The notes under the pieces were generated by a model. That model was not told the origin of the DNA, did no database searches, and was given only the letters and a program-made list of their open reading frames with translations. Positions 20,340-26,405 of a stretch of DNA of 26,405 bases are shown piece after piece; within the stretch, counting starts at the first letter, position 1; every line of letters starts with the position of its first letter. Source of the stretch: a virus; the IMG/VR virus record IMGVR_UViG_3300009147_000104, positions 1-26,405 of that record; one strand, written 5' to 3'. The translations under genes were made by a program, and so were the position numbers.

Positions 20340-21376
20340 TGCCTGGCTACGGTCCTGGTACACCTGCATACGATAACCTGAACCCCACCCTTCGGCAGAT
20401 CGCTAATATGATCATGATGGAGAGTGGTGGCCGGGTTTGGATCGGGTCAGGCTGGCGGTCAGGTCAACAGCAGGCTCATCTTTACAACGAATGGAAAGCT
20501 GGGCGGCATGATGTTCCTCGGGTAGCTCGACCTGGCACATCACGTCATGAACACGGTGCTGCTATTGACTTTGGTGGCGACTTGCGTCTGGCCCAGCAAC
20601 TTGGCCGTAAGTATGGCCTGGTGTTCCCGATGGACGACGAGCCTTGGCATGGCCAGCTAGGTGAAGGCGTACAGGCTAGTGGTGAACCTGACTTCAACAA
20701 CATGGGGATCCAATACAATCTGAACTACATCGGTGGCGGTCCTATGGCCCGTCCTGAGGACGTGCTCGCTAACCGTATGGCATCAGTTATGTCGGTTATT
20801 GGAGGGGACGAATTCACTTCCGGGGCCAACAAACTCCTTGATCCATTAGAGTCTGCTCAGCAGTTCATTCAGCCTACCTCTGAGAACGTTCAGGATATGG
20901 TTGATCCGACTGGCTCTATTAGCGGTCAAGTGCCTGAAGCTGGTGCCCACCAAACTGCACCTCTATCTCCCACTCAGTACTCACAGCCTGTAGTCAGTGG
21001 CACTAACCTCCAGAACACTGATGTCCAAATCCAACCGGCTGGGGATAAGGGTCAGCTAGGGGCTTACGCACAATCGCTATTCGGGCAGTACGGGTTCTCT
21101 CCGGAAGACTATCCTGCTCTAGTAGCACTCTGGAATAAGGAATCAGGGGACCCGGGAGCGGGTTCTAGCCGTGTCACATGGAACCCTCTGGCTCAGAATC
21201 CTCGTTCTACAGCGTTCGGTATCGCCCAGTTCCTTAACGGGACATGGGCCGGTACTGGCTTCCAGAAGTCCACTAATCCTCAGATTCAAATCCAAGCAGG
21301 GTTGACGTACATTAAGTCCAGGTACGGGAATCCTCGTAACGCCCTAGCATTCCACCTGCGGAACAACTGGTACTGA
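20339..21376 (+). CDS. Virion-associated lysin: M15 peptidase plus lytic transglycosylase, 345 aa
   Basis: Two peptidoglycan-cutting domains in one chain. N-terminal (about 10-115): VanY/M15 D,D-carboxypeptidase or endopeptidase with the signature SxHxxGxAxD as SRHEHGAAID (H70, D77) and EPWH (E101, H104), the expected zinc and catalytic residues. C-terminal (about 245-345): lytic-transglycosylase (SLT-like) domain with WNKESG (E268 catalytic), STAFGIAQFLNGTW and GLTYIKSRYGNP, ending NNWY. A flexible Gln/Pro linker joins them. The start is the ATG inside TAATG; an in-frame TTG at 20324 is unlikely. Location in the head operon argues for local wall digestion at entry and against host lysis. Confidence 0.9.
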   Translation: MPGYGPGTPAYDNLNPTLRQIANMIMMESGGRVWIGSGWRSGQQQAHLYNEWKAGRHDVPRVARPGTSRHEHGAAIDFGGDLRLAQQLGRKYGLVFPMDDEPWHGQLGEGVQASGEPDFNNMGIQYNLNYIGGGPMARPEDVLANRMASVMSVIGGDEFTSGANKLLDPLESAQQFIQPTSENVQDMVDPTGSISGQVPEAGAHQTAPLSPTQYSQPVVSGTNLQNTDVQIQPAGDKGQLGAYAQSLFGQYGFSPEDYPALVALWNKESGDPGAGSSRVTWNPLAQNPRSTAFGIAQFLNGTWAGTGFQKSTNPQIQIQAGLTYIKSRYGNPRNALAFHLRNNWY

Positions 21377-21378
21377 TC

Positions 21379-22266
21379 ATGGCATCTACCGCTGAAATGG
21401 TCGCAGAACAGTACCCATTCTTCCAGTTCCTTCTTGCTGATCCGGAAGTGGGTCCACTACTTACACGTGCAGTCGATCCTCTGACTCCCTATTCCCCTCT
21501 CAAGTTCCAGGCCGAGCTAATGAATACTGGCTGGTTTAGGACTCGATCGGCTAAGCGTCGTGAGTGGGAGATTCTACAGAACACCGATCCTGCCGAGGCT
21601 TGGCGTCGTCGTCAGGAATTCGGGTATCAGGTTAAGGATCTTACTACCAAGCTTGGTTTCGATATGACCAACGCAGAGTGGGACTGGATCACTAACTACA
21701 ACATCATGGAGGGGATCGAACCTGGCTCTGCGGAGTTTAACTTCTACCTGAGGAACCACCTGTACTCCACGTTCGGATCAGGGGTTAACAGGCTGGTTAA
21801 CGGTTCGATTCTTGGGGCTGCCAATCAGATTCACAACATGGCAAAGGGTGAGTACTTCACTCACCTACCCGAGAATGATGTGTATGGTAATGCTATCGAC
21901 CTGGCAATGGGTTACAAGGATGAGAATGCTATCCGCTACATGTTGCAGTGGCATGCACAGTCCCGTTACCCGTGGTTGCAGGAAGAGCTTGGTCGTGGCA
22001 AGACTATGCGGGACCTGTTCTCATCTCATCTGCAAACCATTGGTGATGAGTGGGAGGTAAGTCCCGACTCCATTGATCCTGAAGCCCACTTCATGCAGTC
22101 TATCATTGGCCGTAATGATCCGGGATCAGGTATCCGTCCAGCATCTCTGTACGAAACTAAGGTGCTTGCTAGGCGGGATGGCAACTTCTGGAAGACATCT
22201 AAGTCTAAGCAAATGGATGCCAGCGTTACTAACTTCCTCCTTAGCCAATTCGGGAAGCGTGCATAA
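21379..22266 (+). CDS. Probable inner virion protein, 295 aa
   Basis: No enzyme motif. The N-terminus (EQYPFFQFLLADPEVGPLLT, then LMNTGWFRTRSAKRREWEIL) is of a type I associate with actinophage internal proteins. The rest is helical with Trp/Tyr-rich patches. The ATG comes 2 bases after the lysin stop, and the gene is coupled to the next one through TAATG. Co-transcription with the lysin and giant protein suggests one ejection apparatus. Function is inferred from context. Confidence 0.62.
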   Translation: MASTAEMVAEQYPFFQFLLADPEVGPLLTRAVDPLTPYSPLKFQAELMNTGWFRTRSAKRREWEILQNTDPAEAWRRRQEFGYQVKDLTTKLGFDMTNAEWDWITNYNIMEGIEPGSAEFNFYLRNHLYSTFGSGVNRLVNGSILGAANQIHNMAKGEYFTHLPENDVYGNAIDLAMGYKDENAIRYMLQWHAQSRYPWLQEELGRGKTMRDLFSSHLQTIGDEWEVSPDSIDPEAHFMQSIIGRNDPGSGIRPASLYETKVLARRDGNFWKTSKSKQMDASVTNFLLSQFGKRA

Positions 22267-23084
22267 TGTCTGTGATGCCGGTAGATATGAGAGCCGTCTA
22301 CCTGACGGAAATCCTTAGACAGTATGGTCTGTCCTCACTAACTGATTGGGCTACTGAGGCCATCATTCAAGACTGGTCACAAGAGCAGATTATCCTTGAA
22401 CTCTACAAGCGGGAAGAGTTTAAGAAGCGGTTCGCTGGCATGTTCGCTCTTGAAGCTGCTAACCGTCCACCTATCTCTGTAGATGAATACATCGCCTACG
22501 AGAAGTTTGCTCATGCCAATGCTGCTATGTGGGGCATGACGTTAAGTAAAGAGGAAGTGGATAACCTGATTGCCAATGAGGTTTCCAATGTCGAACTACA
22601 GTCACGGTTCGACCTAACCGCTGAGGCTATCTTCCAGTCTGATGACGAGACTCTCAGCGAGCTAATGAGGATGAACCCGGCAGCAGATACCGGGAACCTC
22701 ATGCGGTACTTCATGAACCCGAAGGCTGAACTCGGGGCGCTACAGTCGCAGTTCCGTCAGGCACAGATAGCTGGTGCTGCACTCCGTACCGGCTGGGGAC
22801 AACTAACCCAAACTCAGGCACAACGGCTACAGGAAGTTGGCCTGACTCGGGAGCAGGCTCAGGTAGGGTTCACTGAGCTTGGCCGTATGGAAGAGCTATG
22901 GCACCCGTTCGGGTTCAATGAAGAGATCATCACGCAGGATGAGCAGATCGCTTTCCTTGCCGGTGATGTTGATGTAGCCACTAAGATCGAACGTCGACAG
23001 AGACAGCGTATGGCTGAGTTTGAGGGTTCGGGTAGCTTCGCCCAGGGACAGCAAGGTTTCGCTGTCGGTGCAGCAGAAAGCTAG
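22266..23084 (+). CDS. Probable inner virion protein, 272 aa
   Basis: No known enzyme motif. It begins MSVMPVDMRAVYLTEILRQY, then LYKREEFKKRFAGMFALEAA and PPISVDEYIAYEKFA, a pattern I recall in structural proteins of actinophages. It is helical throughout, with a Gln-rich middle (RTGWGQLTQTQAQRLQEVGL) and a Gly/Gln-rich end. The ATG overlaps the previous TAA. It is the last gene before the scaffold/capsid promoter. It may share ancestry with the 295-aa gene, but I cannot confirm this by eye. Confidence 0.62.
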   Translation: MSVMPVDMRAVYLTEILRQYGLSSLTDWATEAIIQDWSQEQIILELYKREEFKKRFAGMFALEAANRPPISVDEYIAYEKFAHANAAMWGMTLSKEEVDNLIANEVSNVELQSRFDLTAEAIFQSDDETLSELMRMNPAADTGNLMRYFMNPKAELGALQSQFRQAQIAGAALRTGWGQLTQTQAQRLQEVGLTREQAQVGFTELGRMEELWHPFGFNEEIITQDEQIAFLAGDVDVATKIERRQRQRMAEFEGSGSFAQGQQGFAVGAAES

Positions 23085-23157
23085 ACAACTACCCTCCCCA
23101 TACGGCATACTCCCCACAGCTACCTAGAGCTAGACACCCTCCGGTATCACATCTAGG

Positions 23158-23186
23158 TTGTCAGCAGTAAAGCCTCCACCTATAGC
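23158..23186 (+). promoter_or_regulatory. Promoter for scaffold and capsid genes
   Basis: TTGTCA (23158-23163), a 17-base spacer, TATAGC (23181-23186), in the only sizeable gap of the late operon (23085-23230). The predicted start is about 35-40 bases before the scaffold ATG. An extra promoter here would raise capsid and scaffold levels above those of the upstream proteins. Confidence 0.55.
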
Positions 23187-23230
23187 CTCCGTATTAGGTG
23201 AGTAAGGCACGACGGAGAGACAAAGGAATC

Positions 23231-23785
23231 ATGGCAGATACTCAGGGACAGAACGATCAAGACAATCCTGGCGATCTTCGTAAGCAACGGGATGAGCTAT
23301 CCAACGAGAACAAGGCTCTTAAGGATAGACTTACGGCTTTGGAGCAGGATGAGCAACTTAGGGATGCAGGTCTAGCGCATCTTAGTAAGCGTCAGCGGCG
23401 TACCATTCTTCGTGAGCTAGCTGAAGAGGGTACAGAATTCTCCGGTGATGCAGCTAAGGAAGTGGCTAAGGAACTTGGCTATAAGACCGAACCTGAACCC
23501 ACTACCACGACTACGACTACTTCATCTACTGATACCCCTAGTGGTGACTCATCCGGTAACGGACAGAGCACTACCACTACAGATGAAGGTGAAGACGTGG
23601 ATCCCGACGATGCTCTTGCTGCTTTGGCTGTAATGAATCGTGCTCGTGGACAGTCTAGTTCCACTCAGGTCAAGGGTGACTTTGAGCAGGAAATGAAGGG
23701 GACTAAGTCCAAGGAAGAGCTTACGTCATTGCTTAGGTCTAAGGGTCCCCGTCACGGGATGATCCATGAGTGGGATGTTCCCTGA
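23231..23785 (+). CDS. Capsid scaffolding protein, 184 aa
   Basis: Likely assembly scaffold for the capsid. Residues about 15-45 are a coiled coil (DLRKQRDELSNENKALKDRL), followed by a basic helix (HLSKRQRRTILRELAEEG), a Thr/Ser-rich acidic linker of about 45 residues, and a C-terminal helical tail (GTKSKEELTSLLRSKG) of the type that binds capsid. It is directly upstream of the major capsid gene. I chose the ATG at 23231 because AAAGGA lies just upstream; a GTG at 23198 has no site. Confidence 0.8.
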   Translation: MADTQGQNDQDNPGDLRKQRDELSNENKALKDRLTALEQDEQLRDAGLAHLSKRQRRTILRELAEEGTEFSGDAAKEVAKELGYKTEPEPTTTTTTTSSTDTPSGDSSGNGQSTTTTDEGEDVDPDDALAALAVMNRARGQSSSTQVKGDFEQEMKGTKSKEELTSLLRSKGPRHGMIHEWDVP

Positions 23786-23816
23786 GTTAGACAACCCATA
23801 ACCGGAGGGTAATCCA

Positions 23817-24812
23817 GTGGGTGACGTCCTTACGACCACCACTACACTAGCTAACCAGGTCACTACTGCTTACGAGCAGTACGCATACTTCGCACTTCGT
23901 GATGAGCTTTACTTTGATGCTTGTGCTTCCATTAAGCCGGTTGCACAGTCTCATCGTGGCTCCACGGTCCAGTTCAACATCTACAACGAGCTTGCACCTA
24001 AGGTTTCGGTCCTTTCTGAGACTGCTGATGTGGATGCCGTTGCAGTGTCCGACAGCATCGTCACTGTTGCTCTGAACGAGTACGGTAACGCTGCTCTTAC
24101 CACCGCACGTGTGCGTGGGCTTTCGTTCCTGATGGTGTCCGAAGATGTGGCTAACATTGTTGGCTACAATGCCGGCATCAGTTTCGACTGCCTTGCCCGT
24201 AACGTGCTTGTTGCTGGCTCTAACGTCTACTTCGGTAACGGTGGCGCTGGTCCTCGAAACTCCCTTGTTGCAGCCAACACGCTTAAGGCTGCTGATGTGC
24301 GTCGGCGAGTGGCTAACCTTTCGTCCGACAATGTTCAGCGAGTCATGAACGGGCACTACAAGGGTTTCGCTGCTCCTGAGGTTCTTGTTGACCTTAGGGA
24401 AGAGACGGGTACTGCCGCTTGGCGGGATCCGCATACGTACTCCCAGCCTGAGCAGATTTGGAACGGGGAGACGGGCCTGTTCGAGGGCGTTTCATGGATC
24501 GAAACCCCTCGTCTTTCTGCTGCCAACTTGGCTACTGGTCAGGGTGGTCCTGGTGGGTTCGTTGATGGTGGTGCTGCCGGTGGTGCTTCCGGCAACTTTG
24601 ACGTGTTCCCTGTGATCATCCTCGGCAACCAGGCGCTTGCTAAGACTTGGTCTTCGCTTGTGTCCGGCCCGATGCCTAACACGGTGCTGGGTGAGGTTAC
24701 GGATAAGCTGCGCCGGTTCGTGCCCGTTGGTTGGTACTGGCTTGGCGGGTTCGGTCGTTTCCGTGAGCAGGCCATCCGTCGCATCGAGGTTACTACCTCT
24801 ATGGTTAAGTGA
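23817..24812 (+). CDS. Major capsid protein, N4-gp56 family, 331 aa
   Basis: Main shell protein with an HK97-type fold, closest by eye to the N4-gp56 family. Supporting features: an N-terminal helix with AYEQYAYFALRDELYF; a VAQSHRGSTVQFNIYNELAP strand followed by a gated ADVDAVAVSDSIVTVALNEY segment (the P.L...T.....L.V..I...L.EYG pattern); LVDLREETGTAAWRDP; and a closing WLGGFGRFREQAIRRIEVTT. GTG start with GGAGG 8 bases upstream, a strong site that fits high output. It is preceded by the scaffold and followed by a hairpin that could stabilise its mRNA. Confidence 0.85.
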   Translation: MGDVLTTTTTLANQVTTAYEQYAYFALRDELYFDACASIKPVAQSHRGSTVQFNIYNELAPKVSVLSETADVDAVAVSDSIVTVALNEYGNAALTTARVRGLSFLMVSEDVANIVGYNAGISFDCLARNVLVAGSNVYFGNGGAGPRNSLVAANTLKAADVRRRVANLSSDNVQRVMNGHYKGFAAPEVLVDLREETGTAAWRDPHTYSQPEQIWNGETGLFEGVSWIETPRLSAANLATGQGGPGGFVDGGAAGGASGNFDVFPVIILGNQALAKTWSSLVSGPMPNTVLGEVTDKLRRFVPVGWYWLGGFGRFREQAIRRIEVTTSMVK

Positions 24813-24849
24813 TTCTTCCTTAACCTTCATATCGGTAAGGCTAGGCACA

Positions 24850-24880
24850 TGGGCCAGGATCACTCTGTGGTCCTGGCCCA
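24850..24880 (+). terminator. Hairpin after the capsid gene
   Basis: TGGGCCAGGA (24850-24859) and TCCTGGCCCA (24871-24880) form a perfect 10-bp stem with an 11-base loop. There is no U-run after it. It is probably a partial terminator or 3' stabiliser, lowering expression of the following genes relative to capsid. Confidence 0.6.
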
Positions 24881-24898
24881 CTTCCATAAGGAGTAACC

Positions 24899-25741
24899 TT
24901 GGGTAAAGTCCTTTCAACTATTCTGCAAGGTGGTCTACAGAAGCAGGTCATTGCTGATGATGATCTTATCTTCTGGCAGCATGATGTAAATGTAGCTATT
25001 CCTAATGCTACTTGGACTCCACTTCCCTGGAACCGTGCAGTCACCACCCTTGGCGAAGACGTACCTAGTAAGCGGTGGGGAGTATTTGCACGGCCAACTG
25101 ATGTTGTGCCGTCACCAGGTGTTGCTAACTTTGCAGCTACTACTATCGCTGCTGGATCCGATGCTGCTGCACTTCCTCAGGGTACTATCAACGTTGTCTC
25201 CACCAATGCTGATCCGGTAACTGGTACACCTGCATTCGCTACTGCTGGTTATCTTGTCATCCGTGCTACTACTCTTGGTGGTGCAGATACCGTAGTTAAG
25301 TACACCGGTAAGACTGCCACTTCCTTTACTGGTTGTACTCTCGGTACTGGTACCATGAATACCGGTAACATTGTCCGTCAGGCTAATGTTACCTTTGAGA
25401 AGGTCGGTAGTGGGCTTGCGGCTATTGCTGAGGTTGCATGGGCCAACAACGCTACTGGTCTTAGGGGTATCCGCTTCCGCTTCATGGATGGTGTCTTCAA
25501 CTTTGCGGGTGGGACTACAGTTGTTGGTGCAGTTGCTGCTGCTGATCCACTCATGCATATCCAGACAAGTGAGCAGCCGATCAATACTGGACAAGTACCC
25601 GGGGCTAATACTGGCGGCATTATTGAAGTCTACCAATCCTCAACTGGTGTGCTTAATAGTGTCTTCCTTAACACTGAACTCTCAGCACCACGTCTTGTTG
25701 CTGTAGACTTCTCCCCGGTTGATATCTCCACTATCTCATAA
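24899..25741 (+). CDS. Virion surface or head protein with inserted beta domain, 280 aa
   Basis: TTG start with AAGGAG 5 bases upstream. The outer parts (residues 1-75 and 155-280) form one beta-rich domain (VTFEKVGSGLAAIAEVAWAN, then GLRGIRFRFMDGVFN). Between them, at about 77-152, lies a module reading DAAALPQGTINVVSTNADPV and VVKYTGKTATSFTGCTLGTG, which matches by eye a repeat-type beta module (TIN.ASTAGFP...YTG...TSFTGC..GTG) seen in many phage tail and head proteins. Position after capsid suggests a capsid-decoration or tail-associated protein. TAATG overlap with the next gene. Confidence 0.72.
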   Translation: MGKVLSTILQGGLQKQVIADDDLIFWQHDVNVAIPNATWTPLPWNRAVTTLGEDVPSKRWGVFARPTDVVPSPGVANFAATTIAAGSDAAALPQGTINVVSTNADPVTGTPAFATAGYLVIRATTLGGADTVVKYTGKTATSFTGCTLGTGTMNTGNIVRQANVTFEKVGSGLAAIAEVAWANNATGLRGIRFRFMDGVFNFAGGTTVVGAVAAADPLMHIQTSEQPINTGQVPGANTGGIIEVYQSSTGVLNSVFLNTELSAPRLVAVDFSPVDISTIS

Positions 25742-26070
25742 TGCCTACCTTCACTCCACCCGTAGAAGTTGGTCCTGCATCAATTGGTGGCGATCAACAT
25801 CCTTTGTGGCCCCACTTTGGTAACTACGATGTGGGTGTAACTGTGTGGCGTGATCAGAATGGCAACTATCATCAGAGCCAGTTCCCGTATCAGGGTGGCT
25901 ATGTCAATCGACATTTCAACCATGATCAGGTTACGACTGATGTTGATGATGATGTGGAGTCCCTAGCTAACGCAGTAGAGGTTTACATGGGCGGGGGAGT
26001 ATACCCCATTACTCAACAGCAAGCAGATGATCTTACTGCTGCCGGATACGGAGCTAACATCACACCATGA
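25741..26070 (+). CDS. Hypothetical structural protein, 109 aa
   Basis: Begins MPTFTPPVEVGPASIGGDQH, then a GVTVWRDQNGNYHQSQFPYQ strand pair and a C-terminal acidic helix (DDDVESLANAVEVYMGGGVY) with a short hydrophobic end (ITQQQADDLTAAGYGANITP). Proteins with the VWR-x-GxxH core and an LTAAGY-type end are familiar from actinophage tail or connector regions. It is coupled to both neighbours (TAATG upstream, ATGA downstream). Exact role unknown. Confidence 0.65.
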   Translation: MPTFTPPVEVGPASIGGDQHPLWPHFGNYDVGVTVWRDQNGNYHQSQFPYQGGYVNRHFNHDQVTTDVDDDVESLANAVEVYMGGGVYPITQQQADDLTAAGYGANITP

Positions 26071-26405
26071 GACGAACCATTCTATCCATCATCGCTACGC
26101 TAGCTATCGTAGTTGGCGTTAATCTAGGATTCGTAGATCCTGCTCTTGGTCACTACCTGCCGCCCGGACAGTGGTACACGCAGAGCGACGCATGCACGCA
26201 CAGCGTCATCTACGGCAACTTCGGCGACGGCTTCGCTCAGCTGAAGTTGCTCAGCGACGGCTGCTCCATCTACACCACGGTTGAGGTAACTACGGCTCAT
26301 AGCGGACACACCCACGTCCAGCCGTGCAGTGTGGGGGCTGCCATCTTTAATCCGGCTCCACATTGCTTCCTAACTGGAGCCACCGACCATACCACTATCC
26401 AGGCG
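26067..26405 (+). CDS. Exported Cys-containing protein (3' end outside window)
   Basis: 113 codons are present and the frame is open at the window edge. It begins MRRTILSIIATLAIVVGVNL: a basic start and a 16-residue hydrophobic core, then LGFVDPALGHY, which fits a Sec signal peptide (ALG could be the cleavage site). The mature part has at least four cysteines (DACTH, DGCSI, QPCSV, PHCFL), suggesting disulfides outside the membrane. The ATG overlaps the preceding TGA. Codons in about 26145-26285 are strikingly G/C-ended (GGC, AGC, GAC, CTG), unlike the T-ended codons of the capsid genes, which suggests acquired DNA. Possibly a surface-modifying or exclusion protein; not identified. Confidence 0.62.
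   Translation, partial: MRRTILSIIATLAIVVGVNLGFVDPALGHYLPPGQWYTQSDACTHSVIYGNFGDGFAQLKLLSDGCSIYTTVEVTTAHSGHTHVQPCSVGAAIFNPAPHCFLTGATDHTTIQA

Noticed and set aside
23847-25636. Long minus-strand frames opposite capsid and the 280-aa gene
   Set aside because: They mirror the codon bias of the strong plus-strand genes and have no protein-like features or start sites.

Overview
The window is part of a tailed double-stranded DNA phage genome (or a prophage of one), with two opposed arms. Bases 1 to about 9300 carry leftward (minus-strand) early or accessory genes. Bases about 10000 to 26405 carry a rightward (plus-strand) packaging and head operon. An actinobacterial host is my inference. It rests on the lytic-transglycosylase style of the virion lysin, the Gly/Pro/Gln-rich linkers, the frequent GTG and TTG starts, and a head cassette (TerL, portal, large inner proteins, N4-gp56-type capsid) that I associate with actinophages. 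No integrase, tRNA, CRISPR array or insertion sequence was seen.

Left arm, in the direction of transcription: a likely promoter at 9547-9575 drives 168-aa, 101-aa and 29-aa (membrane) genes, ended by a hairpin at 8371-8407. A 155-aa gene follows and ends at the hairpin 7802-7843. A two-gene unit (63 and 74 aa) ends at a classic terminator (7306-7339). Next is a tightly overlapping set: an HTH protein, a small coiled-coil protein, an HNH nuclease, four small proteins including a basic 47-aa and a membrane 53-aa one, closed by a large nested hairpin (5502-5570). Then come a Cys-motif protein, a DUF932-type protein, an ambiguous overlapping-frame locus (2698-3183), a highly structured 380-base leader, a possible winged-helix protein, a 67-aa protein, and a DinG/XPD-like helicase that runs off the left edge.

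The divergent centre (9310-10002) has no convincing large gene. It holds an inverted pair of perfect DnaA boxes, 13-bp repeats next to a leftward promoter, a G-poor AC-rich tract with helically phased CATATC sites, a 12-bp palindrome and a long G-rich run. It is the best candidate for a replication origin and regulatory switch.

Right arm: a small Cys protein, terminase large subunit, portal, two disordered small proteins, a 1568-aa giant protein, a peptidoglycan-binding-like protein, a bifunctional M15 peptidase plus lytic transglycosylase, two related-looking inner proteins, a promoter, scaffold, major capsid, a hairpin, a protein with a repeat-type beta domain inserted, a 109-aa protein, and a partial exported Cys-rich protein. 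Most junctions are ATGA, TAATG or TGATG overlaps, so translation is coupled. The most unusual feature is the 2318-2697 leader. It has mutually exclusive pairings around a 12-codon reading frame, followed by a 16-bp stem whose two DNA mismatches become G-U wobbles only in the minus-strand RNA. Together these suggest RNA-level control (attenuation) of the helicase operon.
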